Assembly: GCF_003337375.1 (NCBI RefSeq)
Contig: NZ_QPJD01000008.1
Location: 178,576-242,575, forward strand
DNA length: 64,000 bases
Direction of reading: 5' to 3'
DNA from: Paenibacillus prosopidis
GTDB lineage: Bacteria > Bacillota > Bacilli > Paenibacillales > Paenibacillaceae
The notes beneath the pieces were generated by a model. The model was not told the origin of the DNA. It did no database searches and saw only the letters and a list, made by a program, of their open reading frames with translations. The translations under genes were made by a program, and so were the position numbers. Of the stretch, positions 44,663 through 52,792 are shown piece after piece. The first letter of the stretch is position 1, and every line of letters begins with the position of its first letter.

Positions 44663-45583
44663 ATGGATCACCCGATTGTCAAACTGCAAAATGTAACGAA
44701 ACGGATCGGCAAACGAACCATTATTGATCGATTGACGCTTGATTTACCGCTTGGAGAAGTGTTTGGCTTCCTCGGACCGAACGGTTCAGGCAAGACGACA
44801 ACGATTCGGATGATGGTCGGATTGATGTCTCTGACAGACGGCGAAATTACGATTGGCGGATACAGTGTAACGAAGCAATACGAGAAAGCGATTCGCCATG
44901 TCGGAGCAATCGTTGAAAACCCCGAGATGTATAAATATTTGACTGGTTATCAAAACCTGATTCATTATGCGCGTATGATCCCGGGTATAACGGAGCACCG
45001 GGTTCATGAGGTTGTTAGACTTGTCGGCCTTGAAGGTCGAATTCACGATAAAGTAAAAACCTATTCACTGGGTATGCGGCAGAGGCTGGGAGTCGCTCAG
45101 GCGATATTGCATAAGCCGCAGCTGCTTATCTTAGATGAACCGACGAACGGTCTAGACCCTGCTGGCATCCGGGAGCTTCGCGATTATTTGCGCCAGCTTT
45201 CCAAAGATGAAGGCATTGCCGTATTCGTTTCCAGTCATTTGTTATCCGAGATGGAGCTTATGTGCGATCGTGTTGCTATTATTCAAAACGGCAAGCTTAT
45301 TGACGTGCGAACGATTCGAGGCTCACAAGCTGAAACAGAATCTTTACGCGTGCTTATCGAGGTTGATCGCCCGCAAGGGGCAATCGAGGCACTGCTTACC
45401 ATAGGGCAATCTGCGGTGATTGATGGTGATAATTTGATTGCAATCGAAGCGGATAGAGAAAGCACAGCGGCTATTAATGCTGCGCTTGTTGCCGCGGGCA
45501 TCAAGGTTTATGGCATTCGCACTCATGTGAAATCGCTTGAGGATCAATTTTTGGAAGTGACGGGAGGGGAACGGATTGGGTAA
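44663..45583 (+). CDS. ABC transporter ATPase, BcrA/CcmA type
   Basis: ATPase (306 aa) of a two-gene ABC-2 exporter of the bacitracin-resistance/multidrug kind. Walker A GPNGSGKTT (about residues 39-47), signature YSLGMRQRLGVAQA, Walker B LLILDEPTNGLDPAG, switch His SSHLLSEME; a C-terminal about 80-residue regulatory part follows. Start ATG 44663 follows AGGAGGAGC; the frame runs upstream without a better start. The next gene begins inside its last codons. Confidence 0.92.
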   Translation: MDHPIVKLQNVTKRIGKRTIIDRLTLDLPLGEVFGFLGPNGSGKTTTIRMMVGLMSLTDGEITIGGYSVTKQYEKAIRHVGAIVENPEMYKYLTGYQNLIHYARMIPGITEHRVHEVVRLVGLEGRIHDKVKTYSLGMRQRLGVAQAILHKPQLLILDEPTNGLDPAGIRELRDYLRQLSKDEGIAVFVSSHLLSEMELMCDRVAIIQNGKLIDVRTIRGSQAETESLRVLIEVDRPQGAIEALLTIGQSAVIDGDNLIAIEADRESTAAINAALVAAGIKVYGIRTHVKSLEDQFLEVTGGERIG

Positions 45584-46370
45584 TTTTTTGCAGCTTGTTC
45601 AAAATGAAAACATGAAAATATACCAGCGTCCCCGTACCTGGATAATGGCAGGCATTTTGGTCGCATCGGTATTATTAATCTCCATATTATGGGTTTCGGT
45701 TGGTGGAAGAGACACGTCGATGTGGGAAGTCGCATTTATAGAGTCGTCGATTTTGTTCCTGCTTGTTACAATCTTTACGGTTGTAATTGCCGCTGGAGGA
45801 GTAGCAGAGGAGTTTACGAGCGGAACCATTAAGCTGCTGCTTATTCGCCCTTGGTCGCGGTCGAAAATTTTGTTGTCCAAATATATTTCGATCATAATGT
45901 TTGCTGTAATGCTTGCTGTTTTATTGTTCGCTAGCACGATACTTGTCAACTGGGTTTGCTTCGGGATCAATGCATCGCCGGAAGTGCAGCCCCCCATTCG
46001 CGGATTAAACGGAATATCACCTGTTTCTTATATGCTTCAGTACTACGCTTTGACGTTGGTGTCGTTAGTAGTGACAGTAACGCTAGCCTTCATGCTTTCG
46101 ACTGTTTTCCGCAGCGGCGGACTTGCAATAGGGTTTTCGTTGTTTCTGCTGCTGGGAGTCAACAGTTTTGTTGCCCTGATTGCAATGCTCGAATACAAAT
46201 GGATCGACTACCTGTTGTTTATTCATTTGAACCTAACGCAATATTTAGATGGGAATCCGATGCGGGAAGGAATGACCTTAGGTTATTCACTCGGAGTGCT
46301 TGGCATCTACTACGCCGTGTTCGTCGCATTGACCTGGTATATTTTCAACAAACGCGATGTTGCTGCCTAG
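45576..46370 (+). CDS. ABC-2 type permease
   Basis: 264-aa membrane subunit of the exporter with six predicted helices. Family features include the cytoplasmic segment EEFTSGTIKLLLIRPWSRSKILLSKY after helix 2. Starts at TTG 45576, overlapping the ATPase gene by 8 bases, with GGGAGGGGA upstream. Substrate unknown; neighbours point to no specific antibiotic or lantibiotic. Confidence 0.9.
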   Translation: MGNFLQLVQNENMKIYQRPRTWIMAGILVASVLLISILWVSVGGRDTSMWEVAFIESSILFLLVTIFTVVIAAGGVAEEFTSGTIKLLLIRPWSRSKILLSKYISIIMFAVMLAVLLFASTILVNWVCFGINASPEVQPPIRGLNGISPVSYMLQYYALTLVSLVVTVTLAFMLSTVFRSGGLAIGFSLFLLLGVNSFVALIAMLEYKWIDYLLFIHLNLTQYLDGNPMREGMTLGYSLGVLGIYYAVFVALTWYIFNKRDVAA

Positions 46371-46385
46371 CTATCTTCATCATAA

Positions 46386-46446
46386 AAGCCGTTCCCGGCT
46401 GCGTTTCCCTCGATAGAGAGAGGCGGCAGGTGAACGGCTTTTTCTC
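46386..46446. terminator. Terminator between ABC-2 and bactofilin genes
   Basis: AAGCCGTTC (46386-46394) pairs with GAACGGCTT (46432-46440) and TTTCTC follows; on the minus strand the stem is followed by TTATGATG, so it acts mainly rightward. Confidence 0.75.
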
Positions 46447-46451
46447 TTGCA

Positions 46452-46904
46452 TTATCCTGCTTGAAGCGATTTTTCTTTGGAATCCTTCGTAATCGAGTCC
46501 TTATTATGAAGCTGAGACGTCTCCGATTCCGCTAGCGGGCGGTTCTTTCCATCCTGTGCATGCACCATATAGCAGTTTCCGTTAAGCATGCCCCCATCCT
46601 GAATGATAAGCGTATGTGCCGTAATATTTCCGGTTAGATGACCGGATGGTGTAATAATCAGTCGCCCCATTGTGAGGATATCGCCAAATATTTTGCCAGC
46701 GACTGTAATATCGCGGGCTGAAATATTCGATCGAGCGATACCGCATTCTCCGATAATGACGTCGCCCTTGCATTCGATGTCTCCGCGATGCTCCCCTTCG
46801 ATACGAAGGTTAGCATCGCATATCATTTTCCCCTCGCTCAGCGTACCTTGTCCGATTAACGTATCGGTTGCTGAGAGCCGTTTGTTTTCTTTTTCTTTAA
46901 ACAT
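46452..46904 (-). CDS. Bactofilin
   Basis: 150-aa polymer-forming cytoskeletal protein (bactofilin, DUF583). The central about 100 residues form the right-handed beta-helix with short Gly/Ile-rich rungs (DTLIGQGTLSEG, CDANLRIEGEHRGDIECKGDVIIGE, GKIFGDILTMGRLIITPSGHLTGNI), flanked by disordered charged tails. Lies 5 bases after the M23 peptidase gene on the same strand; bactofilin and LytM-type peptidase pairs localise cell-wall hydrolysis in several bacteria. Confidence 0.92.
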   Translation of the reverse strand: MFKEKENKRLSATDTLIGQGTLSEGKMICDANLRIEGEHRGDIECKGDVIIGECGIARSNISARDITVAGKIFGDILTMGRLIITPSGHLTGNITAHTLIIQDGGMLNGNCYMVHAQDGKNRPLAESETSQLHNKDSITKDSKEKSLQAG

Positions 46905-46909
46905 CGATT

Positions 46910-47923
46910 TTAGTCCTCCTTTACCAAAGCAAGAAATTTTAAAGGATTGACGGGCTCGCTCTTTTGCATAATTTGAAAATGTAAATGAGGCCCCGTGCTT
47001 CTGCCGCTCGAGCCTAATAAGCCGATTTTCTCGCCGCGGACGACGATGTCGCCTTCATGAGCTTCGATATGTTTTAAGTGCATATAAACGCTTTGCAGGC
47101 CTCCCAAGTGATCGATAATGATAAACCTGCCTAGGGAGCTGTCGAAGCCGGTTTCCGTTACATTACCATCCGCAGCACTATATACCGGGTCACCAAGCTC
47201 GCCTGCTATGTCAATGCCTGCATGGAATGTCTTCCGTCCAGTGAACGGATCACTACGATAACCAAAACCGGAAGTCATTTGCCTTGAGCGTGTAGGCCAT
47301 TCGGATGGGTAGGCATCCACGGTAGTTCGTTTGGCAGATGCGAGCTTCAGCGTTAGCTCCATCGATTGTTCCATCGTGTCGACCATTGCGCTTAGAGCTT
47401 TTAGATCGAGTCCGGTATGCTGCGCAAGTGAGGCCATTCGTTTCGTGTTTTGCATGATCGGAGTGTACGAGCTAGGGGTGTCCGCTATTGCCGATAATGT
47501 CTTTACTGATCGTTCTTTTGAGCGGCTTGAGCTCTGGCTACTTGATGGTTCTATGGAGCTGCCGTACGTTTCGATGAACTGCTTTAGCTTAAGCTCTAGC
47601 TCCTGCAGCTCACTAACCTTATTTTTCATTTCTTGCGCTTGGCGCGACAGTCCAAGTATTTCCTGCTGCAGGGAGACGATCGCTTCGTCCTTTTCGGATA
47701 CAGTTTGCGTGAAATAGGCATTTTGCTTCGACAATTGTTCTTCCAAATGGTTTAGCTCATAAGCCGACTTCATTTGGAGTCCCGCAATACAGCCCGAAAC
47801 CGCGAGCACGGCTGCCGTCGGAGCGGCTAAGACCGACCGCTTTGATACATGAAACTGCTTGACGGTTTTGTCAGCGCCGCGCATCACCACAAAAGACCAT
47901 TTTGGCTTCCGCGCTCCTTTCAA
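46910..47923 (-). CDS. M23 family metallopeptidase (LytM type) with coiled coil
   Basis: Membrane-anchored wall peptidase of 337 aa. A transmembrane segment at about residues 30-50 is followed by a coiled coil (about residues 55-115) and the M23 domain (about 220-335). Zinc ligands and catalytic His: HAGIDIA (HxxxD) and HLHF; FGYRSDPFTGRKTFH and GLLGSSGRSTGPHLHF are diagnostic. Probably translated with the bactofilin that follows and positioned by it. Confidence 0.92.
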   Translation of the reverse strand: MKGARKPKWSFVVMRGADKTVKQFHVSKRSVLAAPTAAVLAVSGCIAGLQMKSAYELNHLEEQLSKQNAYFTQTVSEKDEAIVSLQQEILGLSRQAQEMKNKVSELQELELKLKQFIETYGSSIEPSSSQSSSRSKERSVKTLSAIADTPSSYTPIMQNTKRMASLAQHTGLDLKALSAMVDTMEQSMELTLKLASAKRTTVDAYPSEWPTRSRQMTSGFGYRSDPFTGRKTFHAGIDIAGELGDPVYSAADGNVTETGFDSSLGRFIIIDHLGGLQSVYMHLKHIEAHEGDIVVRGEKIGLLGSSGRSTGPHLHFQIMQKSEPVNPLKFLALVKED

Positions 47924-48109
47924 TAGGTTTCTCCTTCCTGCTGGGTTCTGACATAGTTAATCATAACGCTCTTAAGCTATTTATTCTTGGATGCTATAAA
48001 ACATGCCATAAAACTTATTCAAAAACAGTCATGCTGTGGAAATTTGAAGCAAGAATGTAAATTATGCATATATTGAAACAAACTTAAACTGTATAAGAGC
48101 AGGTGATGT

Positions 48110-48667
48110 ATGTTAACGATTCAATCGAAACTCTCGGGCGTTAAACTATTGGAACCAGCTGTAATGGGGGACCATAGAGGTTTTTTTATGGAAACCTATA
48201 ATGAGCAAACCGCTCATGCCAATATGATTCCATACACATTTATTCAAGATAACCATTCTTTTTCTGCAGATGCAGGCGTGCTTCGCGGCATGCATTACCA
48301 ATTATCACCGAAAGCACAAACAAAGCTGGTGCGAGTTACTGCAGGCGCTATCTATGATGTTGTTGTGGATATACGAAGGGGCTCTCCTACCTTTGGACAG
48401 TGGCAAGGTTTTATTCTGAGTGCGGCTAACAAACGGCAGCTGCTCGTCCCCCAAGGTTTCGCACATGGCTTCTGTACATTAGTTACTAATTGTGAGGTTC
48501 AATATAAAGTTGATGCATTATATTCCCCTGAACATGATCGTGGCATAGCCTGGAATGATCCGGCTCTTGCAATTGACTGGCCAACGTCAAAGCCAATAAC
48601 GTCGGACAAGGATGGAAAGCATCCCGTATTGGCCAAAGCGGAAATTAACTTTGTATACGAGGGGTGA
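48110..48667 (+). CDS. rfbC: dTDP-4-dehydrorhamnose 3,5-epimerase
   Basis: RmlC cupin enzyme (185 aa), third step of dTDP-L-rhamnose synthesis. Motifs: GDHRGFFMETYNEQ, VLRGMHYQ with the catalytic His, KLVRVTAGAIYDVVVDIRRGSPTFG and PQGFAHGFCTL. AGGTGATG precedes ATG 48110. First gene of rfbCBD; the thymidylyltransferase rfbA is not in the window and must be elsewhere. Confidence 0.95.
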   Translation: MLTIQSKLSGVKLLEPAVMGDHRGFFMETYNEQTAHANMIPYTFIQDNHSFSADAGVLRGMHYQLSPKAQTKLVRVTAGAIYDVVVDIRRGSPTFGQWQGFILSAANKRQLLVPQGFAHGFCTLVTNCEVQYKVDALYSPEHDRGIAWNDPALAIDWPTSKPITSDKDGKHPVLAKAEINFVYEG

Positions 48668-48676
48668 GCTGCACTG

Positions 48677-49699
48677 ATGAAACTGCTTGTTACTGGCGGA
48701 GCCGGATTTATCGGCAGTAACTTTGTACATTATTTGATGTACAACTATCCGGGCTATGAGATTGTAAATGTCGATGCTCTGACATACGCTGGAAATCTCG
48801 AAAATTTGCGTTCAGTCGAGAAACTTTCGAACTATACGTTCGTGAAAGCAGATATTGTGGAGCGTACGGAATTGGAGCCGCTGTTTAAGTCGGGCATCGA
48901 TGCTGTCATAAATTTTGCAGCCGAATCGCATGTCGATCGGAGCATTCTTCATCCAGATATTTTTGTGCGCACGAATATTGTTGGAACACAGACGCTGCTC
49001 AAATTATCTAAGGACTATAACGTAAAAAAATTTGTACAGGTTTCTACAGATGAGGTTTACGGTACACTTGGAGAGACTGGATTTTTTACCGAAGAAACGT
49101 CGCTCGCACCAAACAGTCCATATTCAGCAAGCAAAGCCGGAGCCGATCTGCTTGTACGCGCTTACCATGAGACATTTGGCCTTAATATTAATATTACGCG
49201 CTGCTCCAACAATTATGGTCCTTATCAATTTCCAGAGAAGCTGGTTCCGCTTATGATAAAAAATGCACTTGAGAACAAGTCTCTGCCTGTATACGGTGAC
49301 GGACTGCATGTACGTGATTGGTTATACGTTGAGGATCATTGCTGCGCCCTTGATTTGGTGCTGCACAAAGGGAAAAATGGCGAGGTATACAACATTGGTG
49401 GACGAAACGAGAGGAACAACCTGCAGGTTGTCCAAACAATTCTGGAAGAGCTTGGTAAACCAAAATCACTTGTCTCGTATGTGAAGGATCGTTCAGGCCA
49501 TGATCGCCGCTATGCGATTAATGCCGATAAAATCCGTCATGAGCTTGGCTGGCAACCAGCATACAACTACGAGGACGGCATGAAGAAAACGATTCATTGG
49601 TATTTAAGCAACAAAGAATGGATGGAGAAGGTTATATCCGGTACCTATCAAAACTACTATAAAATCCAGTACAAGGAACGGCTGGAGGCTAATGAATAG
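48677..49699 (+). CDS. rfbB: dTDP-glucose 4,6-dehydratase
   Basis: RmlB short-chain dehydrogenase-type enzyme (340 aa), second step of the dTDP-L-rhamnose pathway. NAD site TGGAGFIGSNFVHY at the N-terminus; catalytic VSTDEVYG (Asp-Glu) and YSASKAG (Tyr-x3-Lys); NYGPYQFPEKLVPLMI is family specific. Starts 9 bases after rfbC, overlaps rfbD by 8 bases. Confidence 0.96.
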   Translation: MKLLVTGGAGFIGSNFVHYLMYNYPGYEIVNVDALTYAGNLENLRSVEKLSNYTFVKADIVERTELEPLFKSGIDAVINFAAESHVDRSILHPDIFVRTNIVGTQTLLKLSKDYNVKKFVQVSTDEVYGTLGETGFFTEETSLAPNSPYSASKAGADLLVRAYHETFGLNINITRCSNNYGPYQFPEKLVPLMIKNALENKSLPVYGDGLHVRDWLYVEDHCCALDLVLHKGKNGEVYNIGGRNERNNLQVVQTILEELGKPKSLVSYVKDRSGHDRRYAINADKIRHELGWQPAYNYEDGMKKTIHWYLSNKEWMEKVISGTYQNYYKIQYKERLEANE

Positions 49700-50549
49700 C
49701 ATGTCAAAAATAAAAATTATCGTAACAGGCGCTAATGGACAGCTTGGAAGGGAATTGACGCAATGGACGACAGAAGCGGTTGAAATTGTTGGACTCGCTC
49801 GAGGTGAGTTAGATGTCACTAACCTGTCAGCATGCCGCAACCTATTCACTTTTCATCGTCCGGACGTCGTTATTCATTGCGCAGCTTACACAGCTGTCGA
49901 TAAAGCTGAGTATGAGTACGATGCTGCTTTTCGTGTGAATGCTGCAGCAACTCGAAATGTTTCAGTAGCTGCTCGGGAAGTCGGCGCTAAACTATGCTAC
50001 ATCAGTACGGACTATGTATTTGACGGCAAGGGCAATACGCCTTACAGGGAATATGATCAAACAAATCCGCTGACGGTATATGGGAAATCGAAATTAGCCG
50101 GAGAGCAGGCGGTGCAAGCGCTACATGATCGATTTTATATCGTACGCACTTCATGGGTATATGGGAAATACGGCAATAACTTTGTGAAGACGATGTTAAA
50201 CATTGCGAGTGAACGTGATCGGGTGAAAGTCGTGGCAGATCAAATAGGCTCTCCGACATATACGCGTGATTTGGCAGCTTTTTTGCTGGAGCTGGTGGAA
50301 ACCGATTATTATGGCATTTTCCACGCCTCTAATAGCGGGTCTTGTTCCTGGTTTGAGTTTGCAAAGGCGATTTTCGAGGAAAGCGGAATGAATATTTTAG
50401 TTGAGCCATGCACAACAGCAGATTTTCCGAGACCCGCTCTCAGGCCTGCGTACTCGGTTATGGACCAAAGTGCAATTCGCATTTATGGACTCCAGACTTT
50501 GCGACCCTGGAAAGAAGCCTTAAGTGAATATCTTAATTACTGCGAGTGA
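49692..50549 (+). CDS. rfbD: dTDP-4-dehydrorhamnose reductase
   Basis: RmlD (285 aa), last step forming dTDP-L-rhamnose. NADPH site TGANGQLGREL, catalytic YISTDYVFDG and YGKSKLAGEQ. ATG 49692 overlaps rfbB and has GGAGG 4 bases upstream; a second ATG at 49701 has a longer spacing of 13. The end product supplies rhamnose for wall or surface polysaccharide. Confidence 0.95.
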   Translation: MNSMSKIKIIVTGANGQLGRELTQWTTEAVEIVGLARGELDVTNLSACRNLFTFHRPDVVIHCAAYTAVDKAEYEYDAAFRVNAAATRNVSVAAREVGAKLCYISTDYVFDGKGNTPYREYDQTNPLTVYGKSKLAGEQAVQALHDRFYIVRTSWVYGKYGNNFVKTMLNIASERDRVKVVADQIGSPTYTRDLAAFLLELVETDYYGIFHASNSGSCSWFEFAKAIFEESGMNILVEPCTTADFPRPALRPAYSVMDQSAIRIYGLQTLRPWKEALSEYLNYCE

Positions 50550-50553
50550 TGCA

Positions 50554-50590
50554 AGCCCGTCCGATTAGAAATAATCGACGGGCTTTTTCT
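50554..50590 (+). terminator. Terminator of rfbCBD
   Basis: AGCCCGTC (50554-50561) / GACGGGCT (50577-50584) with inner GATT/AATC pairing and TTTTTCT after it. Confidence 0.88.
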
Positions 50591-50678
50591 ACACAGTAGC
50601 AGTATACGTTTCCATTCAAGGGCTCAAACTAGATACGATTGTTAGGTGCTCGAGGCGTCGAGGAGAAGAGGTGTTCAC

Positions 50679-52109
50679 ATGGCTGCATGGCTCGTTTGGC
50701 TGACCGCTGCGCTCTTCGTTTATATTGCTCAATTGGCGGCTATTTTTCTGATGGAGCACCGCCGTCCTGCGCAGATGACAGCATGGCTCTTTATCGGGTT
50801 TGTATGCCCGATAATCGGTTTTGTCGCCTATATCATGCTCGGTAAGGATTTCACGAGAAGAAGACGAATGGAGCGATATAAGCAGGAGAAGATTCAATAT
50901 GCGAGCGAAATGTCAGAAACAGTCAACGGTGCTCATGAAATCGGCAACGAGGAGCTGCAGCAGCAAGAAAAGCTTTATGCCATGCTTACAGGGTTAGTGG
51001 ACTTTCCGATAACAAGCCGCAATGAAACGACAATACTGACAAACGGAAAAGCTACGTTTAAGGCGATATTAGAGCAGCTTGAAAAAGCACGCCATCATAT
51101 TCATTTGGATTACTATACCATTCGCGATGATGGGATTGGCAGGCGTTTTTTGGAAGTGCTTGTTCGTAAAGCTAAGGAGGGCATTGAGGTGCGGCTCGTA
51201 TACGACGGCATCGGCAGCTTGCACCTGAGCGAGCAGTACATACAAGAGCTGCGCGCAGCTGGCGTTCAGACAAGCTGTTTTCTTCCGCCCCGCATTGCTT
51301 TTTACGACAGAAGATTAAATTATCGCAACCATCGTAAAATTGTTGTTGTGGATGGAAAGGTTGGTTTTGTCGGAGGCATAAATATCGGAGATGAGTATAT
51401 AGGGAAAGAACCTAAGCTGGGCTTTTGGCGGGATACGCATTTGCAGCTGGAAGGCGACTCTGTTTATTTTTTGCAGGAGCTCTTTATGAATGATTGGGCG
51501 TTTGCGGCTAAGGAGAAGCTTGAAAGCAGCCCCTATATGCCTGTGCATCAATGCGGTGGGAAAGAACGAGTTCTTATCGTGTCTAGTAAGCCTGGTCATA
51601 ATGAAAGGAAAATTATGGATGTTATGTTTGCGGCGATTACAGCGGCTAAAACCCGGATTTATATAACTACTCCATACTTTATCCCCGATCCTAGTCTGAT
51701 GATGGGATTAAGGACGGCTGCGCTCAGCGGTGTTGACGTTAAGCTTATTATTCCCGGCGTGGCTGATTCCAGGCTCGTTCTGCTCGCTACCTTTTCCTAT
51801 ATTCAGGACCTGCTTGAAGCAGGCGTTAAAGTATACCGTTATGCGAAAGGATTCGTTCACGCAAAAGTCATGATTGTCGATCGGATGCTGGGAATGGTTG
51901 GAACCGCGAATGTCGATATGCGCAGCTTGCACAGCAACTTTGAGCTTAATGCGGTGCTATTCGATCCTCGTACGATAAAACGGCTGGAAGCAGATTTTAT
52001 GGACGATTTGCAAAATAGCCGGGAGATGGAGCTGCAGCATTTTATGAGGAGATCTTGGCGACAGAAGGCTGTGGAGTCGATTCTCCATATTCTCTCTCCC
52101 ATGCTTTGA
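50679..52109 (+). CDS. cls: Cardiolipin synthase
   Basis: Phospholipase D family enzyme (476 aa) condensing phosphatidylglycerol. Two N-terminal transmembrane helices (about residues 1-55), then two HKD motifs: NHRKIVVVDGKVGFVGG and HAKVMIVDRMLGMVGTAN; SIGSLHLSEQY-like and NFELNAVLFD segments fit the family. Start ATG 50679 follows GAGGAGAAGAGG; the frame is open upstream to 50646. Confidence 0.94.
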   Translation: MAAWLVWLTAALFVYIAQLAAIFLMEHRRPAQMTAWLFIGFVCPIIGFVAYIMLGKDFTRRRRMERYKQEKIQYASEMSETVNGAHEIGNEELQQQEKLYAMLTGLVDFPITSRNETTILTNGKATFKAILEQLEKARHHIHLDYYTIRDDGIGRRFLEVLVRKAKEGIEVRLVYDGIGSLHLSEQYIQELRAAGVQTSCFLPPRIAFYDRRLNYRNHRKIVVVDGKVGFVGGINIGDEYIGKEPKLGFWRDTHLQLEGDSVYFLQELFMNDWAFAAKEKLESSPYMPVHQCGGKERVLIVSSKPGHNERKIMDVMFAAITAAKTRIYITTPYFIPDPSLMMGLRTAALSGVDVKLIIPGVADSRLVLLATFSYIQDLLEAGVKVYRYAKGFVHAKVMIVDRMLGMVGTANVDMRSLHSNFELNAVLFDPRTIKRLEADFMDDLQNSREMELQHFMRRSWRQKAVESILHILSPML

Positions 52110-52189
52110 AGGATGAATGGTTAACGTACAATTCGGGCATATTTCTCGAGAGGGCAAACAAAGCTAAGCTGTCGAAGGAGGGAACTCGA

Positions 52190-52372
52190 ATGACTGATCC
52201 AAACAATCAGGACAAGCTGACATCAGGAGAGCCGAAGGATGAAGGCCGGGACGAGTATTTTATGGACATCGATCGAATGGTGAATGAAGGATTAGGCGGC
52301 GGCAATGTGACGCTTCAAAACGGCCTTATTGACGAATCCACAACAGATACGATGGACCAGGAAACTAAGTAA
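52190..52372 (+). CDS. Small acidic protein, function unknown
   Basis: 60-aa protein starting at ATG 52190, with AAGGAGGG 8 bases upstream. Very hydrophilic and acidic (KDEGRDEYFMDIDRMVNEGL; GGGNVTLQNGLIDES). I do not recognise a named family; the company of a spore protein gene 52 bases downstream makes a sporulation or stress role possible. No cysteine, no membrane segment. Confidence 0.65.
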   Translation: MTDPNNQDKLTSGEPKDEGRDEYFMDIDRMVNEGLGGGNVTLQNGLIDESTTDTMDQETK

Positions 52373-52424
52373 ATGCATTCAAAGCAAGTTTTGTGGACAA
52401 AACTTTTCAGGAGGAATAAAAAGC

Positions 52425-52607
52425 ATGGACACAGCACGCGCGAAACAAATCTACGAGTCTGAACAGACTTTCTTAGTACAGCTTGACGGAGATTCCGTTT
52501 GGATTGAAAATGTAGATGAGGCAAACGGCATGGCGACGGTAATGGTAGAAAATAATCCGGTTAATACAAAAACGGTATCCTGCGATCGTCTGCACGAAGG
52601 AAAGTAA
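52425..52607 (+). CDS. sspH: H-type small acid-soluble spore protein
   Basis: 60-aa SspH-family protein packed into the spore core during development. RAKQIYESEQTFLVQLDGDS followed by VWIENVDEANGMATV is typical (SspH proteins begin with RAKEI and contain a V/I-x-I-x-x-V block). AGGAGG precedes ATG 52425. Followed by a terminator. Confidence 0.85.
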   Translation: MDTARAKQIYESEQTFLVQLDGDSVWIENVDEANGMATVMVENNPVNTKTVSCDRLHEGK

Positions 52608-52641
52608 ATTCCCATTTGACAGTTAAAGATCGCAAATCAAG

Positions 52642-52692
52642 AGAGCTCGGACAAAGACGCGAAAAACGTGCTTTGCAACGGGCTCTTTTTTG
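52642..52692 (+). terminator. Terminator after sspH
   Basis: AGAGCTCG (52642-52649) pairs with CGGGCTCT (52679-52686, one T-G pair), inner AAAG/CTTT, then TTTTTTG. Confidence 0.82.
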
Positions 52693-52744
52693 TTTGGAAA
52701 AAAATGAAACTTTATCCTATTTTATAACGTTTAATAGGAGGTGT

Positions 52745-52792
52745 ATGATTCTGGAAATTAAATACTTTGATGAGGGGATGGATGTATTTTGA
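52745..52792 (+). CDS. Possible 15-codon leader peptide coupled to the surface protein gene
   Basis: ATG 52745 opens a frame encoding MILEIKYFDEGMDVF; its TGA (52790-52792) shares a base with the ATG of the next gene. AGGAGG (52736-52741) lies only 3 bases before this ATG, closer than usual, while the long gene's own ATG has only GAGGGG 14 bases away. Coupled translation is therefore a reasonable hypothesis, not proven. Confidence 0.4.
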   Translation: MILEIKYFDEGMDVF